From assembly GCA_029204225.1 (NCBI GenBank), contig CM055112.1, positions 24,900,529-24,964,528 on the forward strand: a stretch of DNA of 64,000 nt. Reading direction: 5' to 3'. The notes under the pieces are model-generated. The model was not told where the DNA came from, ran no database searches, and saw only the letters and a list, made by a program, of their open reading frames with translations. The position numbers and the translations under genes are program-made. Within the stretch, counting starts at the first letter, position 1. Each line of letters begins with the position of its first letter. Shown in pieces: positions 28,270 to 39,918 of the stretch. This DNA comes from Diphasiastrum complanatum. Taxonomy: Eukaryota; Streptophyta; Lycopodiopsida; Lycopodiales; Lycopodiaceae.

Positions 28270-29117
28270 CCTTAATCTATTTTCAATTAAATCGAGTATT
28301 AGAGTGCATGGATTTCGTATCCATATGTCACTATGTTGTGCTTGAGGGAGAGTACCTATACGCCCATATCAAGCAAACTTTCACAATATAGAGTTGATTG
28401 TTCGGTCATAGAGTTAGTTAGTCTTTCTATTTAATGGAACTTACGTAGGAAGGGGCATACACTTGCATGATTCATCCTTGTATATATGAGGTAAGGGAGT
28501 ACCAATCTCTTTTCCTTATATTTTAGAATAGTTTGAAGAAAGCTAAGTTTTGGATTAATGTATGCAATATTGATTGAATGATTTCACCTTTGAAATTTAT
28601 AACAAGGCTGAAGGCAAGATCTTTTGCTCACTTTTTTTTAGTAGGTACTATTTTACTACCCACAGAATTTGTGAATTAGTACGTGCTGTGAAGAATTTAA
28701 GTGGGTGTCGTCTAATGTCGAGGCTCAGAAAGAATATTCTTATTCAATCTTAGTAAAAATAGCGGGGTATCTTTCTTCTCTTTTGCTCTTAAATGTCATT
28801 CACTCAAGGTTCATAAGTTGGTTCTTTTAGGAGATTGCTTCGGAATGTGCCATTTTCCACACTCCCTATGATCATGTGTATAACAAGGTATTTATGTGGT
28901 GTCCATGGCAAGTAAAAAGCATTCTCAATGCATGATCGATCCTATATGTGACTTCCTCTTGAAATATACCTTCTCCAATAGTTATTGAGTCATGAGAGGT
29001 GGCTTTGTTAGCGGATTTCAGAGAATCCCCAGATGCCGAGCCAAGTTGAAGACACATAGTATCTCTCACCCATGATCGAGGAGGTCTCAGAAGGAGGAGA
29101 GTAGAAAAAGCTGAGAG
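28270..29117 (+). repeat. Tandem duplication, left copy (no GA tract)
   Basis: A ~850-bp segment from CCTTAATCTATTTTC through TATCTTTCTTCTC to the first ~112 bp of the E3-composite left end (TGTTAGCGG at 29006, to GCTGAGAG). It repeats at 29129-30000. This copy has AAAAATAGCGGGG where the right copy carries a GA tract. Confidence 0.88.
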
Positions 29118-29128
29118 TATTATTTGTG

Positions 29129-29552
29129 CCTTAATCTATTTTCATTTAATTTGAATATAAGAGTGCATGGATTTCTATTCGCTCATATTGTGCAAACTTT
29201 CACAATATAGAGTTGATTGTTCGGTCATAGAGTAACTTAGTCTTTCTATTTCATCCTTGTATATATGAGGTAAGGGAGTACCAATTTCTTTTACTTATAT
29301 TTTAGAATAGTTTGGAGAAAGCTATGTTTCAGATTAATGTATGCAATATTTATTGAATGATTTGACCTTTAAAATACATAACAAGGCTGAAGGCAAGAAC
29401 TTTTGCTCACTTTTTTTTTAGTAGGTACTATTTTACTACCCACAGAATTTGTGAATTAGTATGTGCTTGTGAAGAATTCAAGTGGGGGTGGTCTAATGTT
29501 GAGGCTCACAAAGAACATTCTTATTCAATTTTGGTAAAAATGGGAAAGTTCT

Positions 29553-29645
<93 letters not shown>

Positions 29646-30000
29646 GGGTATCTTTCTTCTCTTCTGCTCTTAAATCTCATTCACTCAAGGTTCATAAGTT
29701 GGTTCTTTTAGGAGATTGCCTTGGAATGTGTCATTTTCCACACTCCCTATGATCATGTGTATAACAAAGTATCTATGAGGTGTCCATGGCAAGTAAAAAG
29801 CATTCTCAATGCATGATCGATCCTATATGTGACTTCCTCTTGAAATATACCCTCTCAAATAGTTATTGAGTCATGTGAGGTGGCTTTGTTAGCAGATTTC
29901 AGAGAATCCCTAGATGCCGAGCCAAGCTGAAGACACAGAGTATCTCTCACCATGATCGAGGAGGTCTCAGAAGGAGGAGGGTAGAAGAATCTGAGAGCCG
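29129..30000 (+). repeat. Tandem duplication, right copy (with GA tract)
   Basis: Right copy of the 28270-29117 segment, including GA tract 29556-29642 and the start of the composite insertion at 29887. The composite's left edge was already in place when the duplication occurred. Confidence 0.88.
29556..29642. repeat. (GA)n microsatellite, about 87 bp
   Basis: Pure GA run in the right tandem copy, absent from the left copy at about 28761. Confidence 0.97.
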
Positions 30001-31126
30001 AGCATGAGAGCCGAGGATTACTAGCTAGGATGACAGTAATTTTCTATGTGAGCCTACATGGTGTATCCTGAGAGAAGGAACGACCATGTAGTAGCTAGTA
30101 ATGTTTCATAGGCAATGTAAATAAGTGTATATCCCCTTAAATAATTCAGAGTGAGCCACCTTTTGATGGTGACCTCTAGTGGTAGGGCTATTTCCACATG
30201 TAATTTCTAAATTAGTGGAATTGCCACTTGGGCTCCACATGGGCAGCCCTCTTGCTTATTTAAGGCTTCCCTCTCTTGTGAGAGATCTTTTGATTGTATT
30301 GTCATTTCTTTTGATTGAATAAAGAAGATCTTCCACGAGTTCTTGCTTGTTCAAGGCTATCTTCTTGAGTGAGATTCCTATGAGCATGTTCTGATTTCTT
30401 TGTGTGATTGTGGATTGATTAAATTTCTTGCTTACTTTCTTGCTTTGTGGAATGTAGATGTGAATTAATTTTCTTGTTTTTTGATTTTGTAGTTTCAGCG
30501 TGCAGGTAAACTATAGAGGGTGAGATTGTGGATCTGATTTTGCATATTCACTAACAATCCTGTCCTTGATTGTTCTTGGGTATTCCAAGCATCAAAAAAT
30601 GGGTGTTTCTTGATTCTTGGGCTGCTGGAATGCTATTAGGAAGTTAGCTTTCTTGATTCTTGTTTCTTGTTGAGTAGCTTAATCTTGTTATTGTATTATT
30701 CCCTGATTTCCTAAGATAGTTTGGTAGTTAGATTATAGATTTGCTCTCTGTCCAAAACGTTAATCTGTGCTTGAGCAAGGAATTGGTTGCATGGCCTGTA
30801 AATGCATGTAGCTGAGTGAACGTAACTATTTCATCCCACTGACAAGCTAGGAAACTTAGAATTTGCTTTGTACAAGAACACAAATTATGCTACACAGTGA
30901 CGCAAACAGAAAACACTCTCCACAGCAAGCTCACATAGCAACTGTATCTCTCAAAATGAAATTACACTGTACATATAGTTGTTCACTTAGGCAGCCCATG
31001 CATGACCCAGGTTACCGTTGGCGGGACGCGTGTCCCGTCGACTTGCCTCATGGCAAGGCCAACTGATCCTTATCCACTGATAGGACCCACAGTACAGTAA
31101 CACAGTGATTCTACTTTAATTCTAAC
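29887..31126 (-). repeat. Putative 3' LTR region of E3
   Basis: It lies between the composite's left edge and the polypurine-like TTTAAGGGAGAGAG (about 31127-31140, minus strand). It contains AATAAA at 30318 and a TATTTAAG at 30257. A shorter unit, 29887-30556, also has TGTTAG/CTAACA ends but no TSD on its right. Only the last ~40 bp (31087-31126) have a clear match near the other end of E3 (40267-40306). LTR limits are therefore unresolved. Confidence 0.45.
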
Positions 31127-31139
31127 TCTCTCCCTTAAA

Positions 31140-31997
31140 GTAGAGTCTATTTTTAATACAGTCATGTACATAGCTTTAAAGTCTGCAAACTTTAAGTACA
31201 GAAAGCTTTGATCTAAACTTATCAAACTTTTCTCCAATAAGTGGCTTAGTGAAAATATCAGCTAGTTGTTCTTATGTGCTACAATAAACAACATGAATTT
31301 CACGACTCAGTAGCCTCTCACGTATAAAGTGATACTGAATCTCAATGTGTTTAGTTCTCGCATGGAACACTGGATTCTTTGCTAGCTGAATGCCACTCTG
31401 ACTGTCGCTATGTAAAGTTGTGGGATTTTTCTGCTTCATGCCAATTTCTTCCAAGATTTGTCTCAACCATATAGCTTCATGTGCTGCACTACACATTGCC
31501 TTATACTCTACTTTTGTGGTGGAAAGAGCAATTGTACTATGCTTCTTACTAGACCAGGAAAAGCAACTACCACAAAACTGGAATACATACCCTGTGGTGG
31601 ATCTACGATCGTCATAGTCACCTCCCCAATCCGCATCCACATAGCCACACAACTCAGGTAAACCATCATGCTTCCTATAGATCAAGCCATACTCTGAAGT
31701 TCCTTTCACATAACACAAAATGCGTTTAGCTACCTTCCAATGTGTTTTCGTAGGTGTTGTCATAAACTGACTTTCAATGCCAACAACATAGCATATATCT
31801 GGTCTATTCGTGGTAAGGTAGATCAAGCTCCCTACTAACCGTCTATACAGCGTAGCATCAAATGACTGTGACTCATCAAGCTTAGAAAGCTTTTTACCTG
31901 GTTTAATAAGAGTGTTTACTGGTTTGCAATTCTGCAACCTAAACCTGTGCAACAACTCTTCGACATACTTCACCTGCGTTAAACCCACCCACTTCAT
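31140..31997 (-). pseudogene. E3 RNase H
   Basis: The main frame, 31997-31272, contains YRRLVGSLIYL, GYVDADWGGDYDD, ALSTTKVEYKA (usual A-E-A-E-Y partly changed, Glu kept) and ARTKHIEIQYHFIRE. The end of the domain (ADIFTKPL-like) lies in another frame down to about 31145. A frameshift near 31980-31997 separates it from the reverse transcriptase. Confidence 0.85.
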
Positions 31998-32667
31998 GTC
32001 CTTTTTGCCACACTTCTACTCCAAGACAATAATGCATCAGGCTGAGATCTGTCATCTCGAATTGTTCCATGAGGTCTTTCTTGATCATGTCTATCATCTC
32101 TTGATTATTTCCCGTAATAATCAAGTCATCAACATAAAGAGCAATCAAAGCAACCATACCATCAAAGCATAAGACATATAGATTTGGATCAGAATGTGTT
32201 CTCATCATTTCCTTTGAACGAAAGTAGGCATCAATTCTGCTATACCACGCACGTGGTGCTTGTTTAAGACCATAAAGCGCTTTCTTCAAGCGACATACTT
32301 TATTTTCTTGTCCCTTCGCTACAAAGCCTTCAGGTTGATCCATGAACACTTCATCTTCTAACTCACCATTTAGAAAAGCAGATTTCACATCCATCTAATG
32401 CAAAGGCCAACCAAAATGTGAAGCTAAAGCAACAAGTAGAAGTAGAGTATTCCACTTACAAACCGGTGCAAAGGTCTTCTCCTAGTCGATGCCTTTACTT
32501 TGTGCATACCCTTTGATCACCAATCTTGCCTTGTGCTTTGCTATACTTCCATCTACATGGTACTTAGTCCTGTATACCCATTTGCAACCAATGGGTTCCT
32601 TGCTAACTGGTGGTTCTACTAAGTCCCATGTGTTATGCTTAGCAATTGCCTCCATCTCCTCTCCCAT
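31939..32667 (-). pseudogene. E3 reverse transcriptase
   Basis: Frames 32667-32482 (GCKWVYRTKYHVDGS, KARLVIKGYAQ) and 32394-31939 ([37 protein letters not shown]) make up the copia reverse transcriptase, with YVDD intact. An in-frame stop and frame change near 32395-32481 disable it. Confidence 0.88.
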
Positions 32668-33431
32668 GGCCTTGACCCAAATGTCATCATCCTTCGCTTC
32701 ACCATAAGTTGAAGGTTCTTTGTTTTGAATAATGCTAGATAAGAGAGCATAATTTGCTTCATACCTTTTAGGTTGAGTCTTCTCTCTTGTTGATCTTCAT
32801 AACTCTCCCTGGTTAGATGATTCTGGAAAGTTATCCATGTCGTGGCTCTCCAATAATCTCTCAAACCACTTAGGGAGCTTCATGTCAAGTGATCGGCTTC
32901 CTGGTGAAAATGTATCCCACTGTACATCCTTCTCCTTGCATTTGTCACCTACAACTTCAATCCTTCTTGCACCAAAAGGTTTGTCCCACCTCTCCAACCT
33001 GTCTCTTGAGGTTGAGTAGTAGTATCTTGAGATGTATCCTCATGTTCATCACTCGGAAGGTCAATGAATGGATTATCATCAGGTGGTATCCTCACTATAC
33101 CATCTTTTGCACTGGATGTGTCTATCTTCTCAGCATCCTCGTCTTCATACATTTTGGATTCATCAAAGATAACATCACGGCTTATATGTATTTTGTTTTC
33201 CACTGGATCAAAACATCTATAGCCCTTCACACGATCATCATATTCTAGGAATATGCACTTGATAGCTTTTACATCAAGTTTACATCTCTCTTCCTTAGGA
33301 ATGTGTACAAAGGCCTTACGTCCAAAGATTCGCAAGTGGTTTACCTTTGGCTTCTTCTTCGTGAATGCTTCCTCAGGTGTTGTCTTTGGTATGGCAATGG
33401 TAGGACTTCTATTTTGAAGATAGACTGCCAT
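32619..33431 (-). pseudogene. E3 integrase C-terminal region and linker
   Basis: Frame 33431-32949 includes YLQNRSPT, HLRIFGRKAFVHIP and the ISRDVIFDESKMY segment, then an acidic linker. Frames 32997-32797 and 32864-32619 continue the linker after shifts. The part joins integrase to reverse transcriptase. Confidence 0.82.
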
Positions 33432-33440
33432 GCTATATGC

Positions 33441-33803
33441 TTATGACCAAAAATCTTTTGGTAGTTTCATCTTGGCTAGCATAGATCTGGCACTTTCCAC
33501 AATCGTACAATTCTTGCGCTCAGCTACACCATTGAGAGCAGGAGTATGAGCTTGCGTAAATTGTCTTTTAATCCCACATTGATCACAAAGATCATTGAAG
33601 TCATTAGACTTGTACTCACCTCCACTATCTGATCTTAGGACTTTGATCTTCCTACCTGTCTGATTTTCGACCAATGCTTTGAAGCTCTTGAAGTTATCAA
33701 ATGCATCTGATTTCTTCTTCAAGAAGTAGATCCACGTCTTACGTGACATATCATCAATAAAGGTCATGAAACAGAAGGATTTACCTAAGGACATGGTCCT
33801 CAT
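33441..33803 (-). pseudogene. E3 integrase core
   Basis: This 120-codon frame contains FIDDMSRKTWIYFLKKKSD, VLRSDSGGEYKS, a GIKRQFTQAHTPALNGVAE segment and KNCTIVESARSMLAKM, so the second Asp and the Glu of the DDE triad are visible. The first aspartate (HSDxxGP) lies upstream in another frame. Confidence 0.85.
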
Positions 33804-33884
33804 AGGCCCGCATAAATATGTGTGGAGTAAATCCAGAATGTTTTTTGCTCTTGCAACACCCCCTTTATTGAACTTCTCTCGATG

Positions 33885-34440
33885 CTACTTCCCATATACA
33901 CAAGATTCGCACATCAATTTCAAGTGATCTTCTATGGTAGGCAATCCTGTTACCATCTCCAATTTTCTCATCAAACTGAGACTTCCCAAGTTCAAGTGAC
34001 CAAGCCTCTTATGCCACATATCAGTTTGGGATGGAATGGATAATACAAGTCCATGTTGCCCCTTAATTGTGGCATTCAACCTGTACAATTTTGTATTGGG
34101 CTCTCTTACTCCATCCGCAATAACTTTGAGCTTTTGGTTCACATTCTTCACAAAGCAATGATCATGGGCGAATTCTACTTTCAACTTTTGATCAGTAATG
34201 ACTCCATCATAAAGTAGATTTTTCTTCAAACCTGGTATGTAAAGTACCTCCCTGATTATCCTACTTTTGCCATCAGGTTGTTGGATTGAAACGGTGCCTA
34301 TCCCCTTGATCTTGCACACCTCACCATTTGCTTGTGAAACAGATGTTCCATTATCCACCACTTTCAAACTACTGAACCAATTCTTGTTACCTATCATGTG
34401 TCTTGTGGCTCCCGAGTCAATATACCATGTTTGATCATCT
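33885..34440 (-). pseudogene. E3 protease and GAG-pre-integrase
   Basis: Minus-strand sequence at 34440-34395 reads WYIDSGATRHMIG, the copia aspartic-protease active site. Frame 34397-33885 continues through IREVLYIPGLKKNLL and WHKRLGHLN to CESCVYGK, the HHCC zinc finger. Protease processes the gag-pol polyprotein. Confidence 0.85.
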
Positions 34441-34506
34441 TGATTAATGACAATGCAGATATGAGAATGCTAGAGTCTTCAATCTCACCCTCATCAACAA
34501 GGTTAC

Positions 34507-35324
34507 CTACTTGTTTTGGTTTTTCCTTGCCTTGTTCCGCCAGGAATTTGCGACATTCACTCTTCCAATGGCCCTTTCTACCACAATGGAAGCACTTGTC
34601 TTTCTTCTTAGTTTTACTGGAAGATCCCTCGTCCTCCTGAGACTTGGCAAATTGCTGCTTAGACTTCTTCTTGCCCTTGCCCTTGCCTTGTTTTTAGCAT
34701 GTCGCAAGTGCTTGATCGTCAATATTTTGATGTCTAGCTTTTACCATATCTCACCGTTGCTCTTCCATGCGTCAAGATTCTTGTGAGCTCGTCAAAGGTT
34801 AGCAATGTTTCTCTTGATGCTATTCTACTCACAAACATCTAATAGGATTCTGCAATGCCGCACAATGCATTGTGCACCAGCTTCACGTCACGTATGCGCT
34901 CACCAATAGAATGCAGTTCATCTCTCATTGTCTTGATTCTGGTCATGTACGTCTGAATGTGCTCTCCTTGCTCCATGCAGACACTATTTAACTTTGACTT
35001 CAGAAACATGATTCTTGACGGATTTGATGTCTCGAACTGCTCCTTTAGCACATCCCATGCCTGTCTTGGTGTAACAACATCACAAATGTGGGTAATGATA
35101 TGATCCTTCACTGACAAGTTAATGAAGGTCAAAGCTTTCCTCATCTTTTTGTCGAACACTTTGATATTCGTTTCATTTGGCGGCCTTCTCTCATCACCTG
35201 CGTTGACTGCCCACACGGCTTTCTCCATTAGTATGTTTTTCATTTTGAATTTCCACATTGCATAGTTAGAAATCCCGTCCAATTTGCTACTTTCACTCAA
35301 AATGGACTCTCTCATGTTTGCCAT
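34507..35324 (-). pseudogene. E3 gag
   Basis: Frame 35324-34839 starts at ATG (MANMRESILSESSKL) and contains SNYAMWKFKMKNILM, QAWDVLKEQFE and FLKSKLNSVCM, typical of copia gag. After frame changes, minus-strand sequence near 34600-34550 reads CFHCGRKGHWKSEC, a CCHC knuckle. Breaks near 34700-34839 make it nonfunctional. Confidence 0.85.
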
Positions 35325-36138
35325 CGCAAAACTGCTTGAAACTTCTGTCGTAGGCTAAAAATAGTATGACAAGGCCAACAGTGATGTCAGAAGTTGAAAA
35401 TAATGACTTGCACTTTTTCCCTTACTAGGCTACTCGCCGCTTTTCCACCAATTTGAAAGCCAAATCGGCGTCGCCTTCCGAAATGCACTCAGTCGTCAAC
35501 TCCCAACAACGTGCCCAATGGAATGGTGAAATCACTTCTGGCGTACTCCAAACACTTTCTCCACTGCAATCACTCTGTTTTGCTATACTGTACTTGCAGG
35601 TACAGTCTAGGTGCCCTTCATTTGGAGGTTATAGCCTTTTCTTTGGGTCAAAATGGGCAAAGGACCCAAAAATAGGGACTTTTCTAGTTTTTGAACTGTT
35701 TCTTCACCTTGAAGAAACTTCACTCTGCACTTGTGAAGGGACCCAACTCCAATTTCAGTATGAAATTTTTTAATGAAGTTGAAGGCCAAAATGTAGTTCA
35801 CTTCTTCAGGGCCCTCTTCAACAACCCTTCAGACTCCATCTAATGGTTGAATCTGATCCAACTGTGGATATCCCTTATGGGTAGCACAATCTGAGCCGTC
35901 GATCTTGTAACTTCTCTATCCAACGGATTTGAGCACTTCTATGCATGAATGGAGAGTCTTGTAGACGCTGTCCACTTCGAAACACTATGGTTTCAGTTTG
36001 GTTCCACTCGTGAACAGTCCGCGACCTCCCTGTCTATGGCCGCACCTCCCTACACTCGTTTTTGCTTGATCTAACTCGCTTGTGAATCAATTTGAGCACG
36101 ATCTGAGGCCTGGAGCAGAGTCGCCCTACTGATACCAA
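35325..36138 (-). other. E3 5' leader with primer-binding site
   Basis: About 800 bp upstream of E3 gag without conserved frames. At 36126-36137 the minus strand reads TGGTATCAGTAG, matching the copia primer-binding sequence at its first nine positions. This sets the inner limit of the 5' LTR. Confidence 0.65.
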
Positions 36139-36366
36139 GTCTCTAGAGTGTTCACTCAAGAAATTCCATGGAGAAACGATGATTTTAGCTCAACTTGACA
36201 AAGTGGCTTTTTTCACCTTTTACCGCAAATCTGCTAGGTTAACTATCTAAAGACAAATCTCTGACATAAACCTCAGAATCTCTCCATGGATGGTTGAAAT
36301 GTGATTAGCTTCCATCCTGTCCTTACGACATCCAAAACGGTGCACAAACAGCGAAGGAATCACCAG
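36139..36366. other. Sequence between the E3 primer site and nested E4
   Basis: By position this should be E3's 5' LTR, interrupted by E4. I could not match it to 29887-31126, so it may be diverged or rearranged LTR. No gene. Confidence 0.4.
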
Positions 36367-36711
36367 GTTGGCTTCCAGCACTCGTGACGAAGCTTTCAGT
36401 TGGTTAAGTCTGATGTATGTCAGACCGCTTGCTTGGAATGGATGTTACTCGTTTGTAACGAAGCTTTGAGTTGGTTAAGTTTCATGTATGTCAGGCGGCT
36501 TGCTTGGAGGGAAGTCACCTACATCGGGGCCCCCGATCTGGCATGGCGCCAGGTTGGATCTCAATGTTGATTTTCGGAACTTCAAGTTGGTTAAGTCTGA
36601 TCGTTGTTGGCGAGTTGGTTGCTTGTATGTCAAGTGGGTTTGGATGGCAAGAGTTGAAGGCTGGGAAGCTAAGTCGTGGTTTCCGGCTCCCTTTGGGATG
36701 CATGCGCTACA
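36367..36711 (+). repeat. E4 5' LTR (5'-truncated)
   Basis: From AGGTTGGCTTCCAGCACTCG to GCATGCGCTACA. It matches 39919-40266 with few differences. Repeated phrases inside (AGTTGGTTAAGT three times, GGCTTGCTTGGA) show the LTR itself is built of short imperfect repeats. Confidence 0.9.
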
Positions 36712-36713
36712 TG

Positions 36714-36725
36714 TGGTATCAGAGC
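36714..36725 (+). other. E4 primer-binding site
   Basis: TGGTATCAGAGC, identical to the standard plant copia primer-binding sequence complementary to the initiator Met tRNA 3' end, two bases after the LTR. Confidence 0.92.
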
Positions 36726-36801
36726 CGACTGGCCGGTCAGCTATGCGGATTTCACGGAAATGGCCATGGTTTGGGGTTTATCAAGATAACTGTTGTGCAA
36801 G

Positions 36802-37184
36802 GTGCTACCCACAGTGTAAGCACGGGTGCGTCCACGGTCGGGGTGGTCGACAGAACGGGGGACTTGATGAGTCAAAATGCTGCCCTTGAGGTGTAAGCAT
36901 GGTCAGTTGTCGTAGTTCTGGCCTGGCGCTGTCTGCACGTAGGACAGATGAGGCAAAGTGCTGCCTAGGTAGGTGAAAGCACGGTCTCTACCTTGTGGGG
37001 TGCGGGGCGACATATTCGAACTGTACGGGTTAACCATTGATACAGAGATGCTGCTCGAATTTGGGTGTAAAGCACGGGTGGTTAGCTGCCGGTGCGGGGT
37101 AGCTGCCGATCGTTTAGCTATAAGGGCTATCGACCAAAAAGTGGTGGGGCGTGACTGAGGCAATGTGCTGCTTAATGGTGAAAG
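36802..37184 (+). repeat. Five repeated stem-loops in the E4 leader
   Basis: Pairs GTGCT/AGCAC at 36802-36806/36819-36823, ATGCT/AGCAT at 36877-36881/36896-36900, GTGCT/AGCAC at 36958-36962/36978-36982, ATGCT/AGCAC at 37048-37052/37071-37075 (outer pair mismatched) and GTGCT/AGCAC at 37162-37166/37180-37184. Loops run from 12 to 18 nt and most arms are followed by GG. Three copies are preceded by GAGGCAA or GAGTCAAA. The second copy changes both partner bases together. Confidence 0.8.
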
Positions 37185-39054
37185 CACGGATAGTTGGAGG
37201 GGTGTCCTATGTGGGCTGATTCTGTGATCGATTTGTATGGGCGCGGCAGGCAAAGGTCCGTTGGCAGGACCATCTCAAAGGGGGACCTTGTCTTTGTTAC
37301 TTGTTAGTAAACCTGCCTGAGTGTCTTACTTGTATGTATTCGTGGTGAGTCTTAGTACTCGTGCTTTGCCTAGTTTGCATGATTGCTTGTGATACAAGGA
37401 GTTGATGGCTCGATAAGGAACATTTCTTTTGAAGGCTGATACCATCAAAGAAAGAGGACTACAGAATCTGTGGGTCGAATTTGCAGTTCAAGTACTCACA
37501 CGTGAACGGCAACGAAACGACTCAATGTTTGCAAAGGATGGATGGCTAGCCTGTTTCTTGGGTTAGTTTCATTTGCGACAACACCCACCAAGACGCAAGC
37601 AGGAAGTCAAAAGTTGGAAAGGGCAATTTCAGGGGAGATCTTCTATGGAGCAGTTGGTCTTCATTTTGGGATGGCCACCTTCGGAACTGAAACTCACTGA
37701 GCATGGGTGATATCCAGTATCAGTTGGGTTTTTCCTCAAAGGGGAAAGACTAGGATCCTCTTCAGAGATTGGCAACAAGTTGGATCGAGCCATAATTCTA
37801 GCAGATGGGAAGCAAAGTGTTGGAAAGGCTTTTCGTCCGAAGAACTCTACTCTAAGTCCGATCAGCTAATTTTATAAGTGGAGGGGAACTATCACACACA
37901 CCTCTCTCTTGGGGCAAATTTTGAATGAAAGTTGATCAAAACGGGGGCAAATTCATACACACGAGGAGACTGGCAAACTTTGGACCTAATAAGTTGACAT
38001 GTTCTTGTTGTGGAAAGGAAAGCTTGTTATAGGCTTTCTCTGGACCATAAACGATGAGGAAACATATGAGTACGTTGGCTTGTGTTACGTGTAAGGCAGC
38101 TGATCAATGAAGGAACTGTGAAAGTTGAGTCTTGCATGAGAGACTTGGTATTTCGAACGGACGCTAAGGGACAGTTCGCGTTGAGATCGGACTAGTGCAA
38201 ACTCTAGGTGCATGTGTCTGATTCAAAGAGAGCTACTTGAAGCCAAGCTCGATGTACACTTCTTGTTTTGACTGTGAGGCAACTGACCAGTGATGGAAGT
38301 GTGAAAGTCAAGTTTTGCGCGACCGACATGGTGCTTCAAACAAACGCGAAGAGATAGTTCGTATGCGGATCAAATTGGTGCGACCCTTTGGCTTTCCACG
38401 AGGTCAATGGTTACATTTGGGTTGATTCAAAGAGCTACTTCAAGCTAAGTGAGAGGTGCATTGCGGAGTACTCAATCTTTGCCTACCTTAAAGAGCCAAG
38501 ATGGAAAAGTATCAAGATCAGGCTGGGACAAGGAGAGAAACCAAGGTGCAGAAGCAACAAGGCACGGAGTGGACCACAAAGTGGGCAATCAAACGATAAA
38601 TCCTTTGGCTCAAGGAGCCTTGATACCTGTGCGAAACTGATCAAATCTGGAGCTCAGGGAGCTTAACACAAAGTGCATCAAGGACAAATCAAGAGCTCAA
38701 AAGAGTTCCAAAGTCGAAAGTCAGAAGTTACAGGGGCAAACATTTCAAAGAAAGGCCTTTGTCACCAATTAATAAGGTTCTTGGGTTTTACGAAAGCGAT
38801 ATCAAATCTACGCTTTTCTCAGATAAAGAGATATATTCAAGTTATGTAATTTTTCAGTACAAAGAGCTGAGCCTCCGACTTGTGGCTTCAATGTTAATAA
38901 AAAGTGGCCAGTAAATTGAGTATTGTGCCAAATAGCTTAAATGTATAGTTATTTTAATTTGGAGACACCTTTATTTTAATCTGACATCTGAAGAAGACAT
39001 CAAATTTTATAAAGGTGGGGTGGATGTTGTAAAGCTAACTTTACAAGCTTTACT
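37185..39054 (+). other. E4 interior, no gene recognised
   Basis: About 1.9 kb without recognisable domains. Short repeats occur, such as GCAACTGACCAGTGATGGAAG near 38279 and a related GCAGCTGATCAATGAAGGAAC near 38097, both followed by TGTGAAAGT. A frame of 92 codons at 38388-38666 has no motif. A TCACACGTGAA lies at 37498. Confidence 0.6.
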
Positions 39055-39180
39055 TCTGGCACCACTGGCGCCAGCTATGTCCCCGGCGCCAGCAGCGCCC
39101 CTGCTGCTCCCAGCGCCAATGCCGCCGGCGCCACTCCTGGCGCCACCGTGACCAGAATCCAACCGGCGCCAAGTTCCTAT
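39055..39180. repeat. GGCGCC-rich patch in E4
   Basis: Five GGCGCC palindromes in about 115 bp (near 39070, 39089, 39128, 39140 and 39164) form a GC island in AT-rich surroundings. GGCGCCAGGTTGG also occurs in the E4 LTRs, so the word is part of the element's vocabulary. Confidence 0.8.
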
Positions 39181-39918
39181 GGCTGAAAATCTTTGATCGG
39201 TTCTAGCGGAGTCTAGAGAGCTCAGATCGATGTGCAATCACCTCACACGATCTAGGCATGATTAAACGAAACCTGGGGATCAATAAAATCTAGAGAGAGA
39301 AATGACTTTCTAGAAAGAGAAAATCCTAGAGAGAGAAAAACGTGCTTTACCAGCTTGGGTAGAGTGTTTGGTATGAGGGGGGTGCCGAATCACACCAATA
39401 CTATAGGTGAGTGTGGGTTGTGACCCAGGGCGAGCTCCAACCAAGTCTCAGCCTCCCTTGCTGGAATGTTGTCATGGCTATCGCCTTGGCATGCTAGTAC
39501 CCCGGAGACTAGGGTCGGTCACACACTTGAAATGTAACCTTCTCAGATTTATCAATAAAGTGGGATTTTTCTCAAACTGACTCTGATTACCTTCTGGGTT
39601 TCAGTGTTCGGTAAAAGCGCCAGTTGTAAGGCCGCTTTAAAATTTTCAAGTTGACACATAGCTGAGGGTCGTATCTCGGGACGCCAGCAGTATGTCGTCG
39701 GGACCATTCGATCCATGGCGCTAGCGGTATGCTGTCGAGACCATTTGGTCCAGCAACTGGTTGTCTCCATATATGTCGCGGCTTGTGGTTCTGAGTGTTC
39801 CTTGCATGAACGTGAATGGGTTAAGCTCTTGGGAAACGGGCTCTAATCTGTCGGCTGAGTTGGATGGCTTGCTTGGATGGAAGTTACCTGTTTATGGCTG
39901 TCCAGTCTGGCGTGGCGC
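39181..39918 (+). other. E4 interior, 3' part
   Basis: Contains GAGAGAGAAA-type stretches near 39293-39330 and two 37-bp direct repeats at 39686-39722 and 39723-39759 (AGCAGTATG/AGCGGTATG ... GACCATT). The 3' LTR probably begins somewhere in 39700-39900, but the truncated left LTR gives nothing to compare. No gene. Confidence 0.55.

Noticed and set aside
29887-30556. Separate 670-bp solo LTR with TGTTAG/CTAACA ends
   Set aside because: No target duplication at the right end, and the left edge is better explained as the edge of the 10.6-kb composite. Left as an alternative in the feature text.
36903-39237. Frames of 60-140 codons in E4 (36471-36896, 36903-37253, 38388-38666, 39007-39237)
   Set aside because: No motif. 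Several overlap the LTR or stem-loop repeats, and composition follows the GC-rich repeats.
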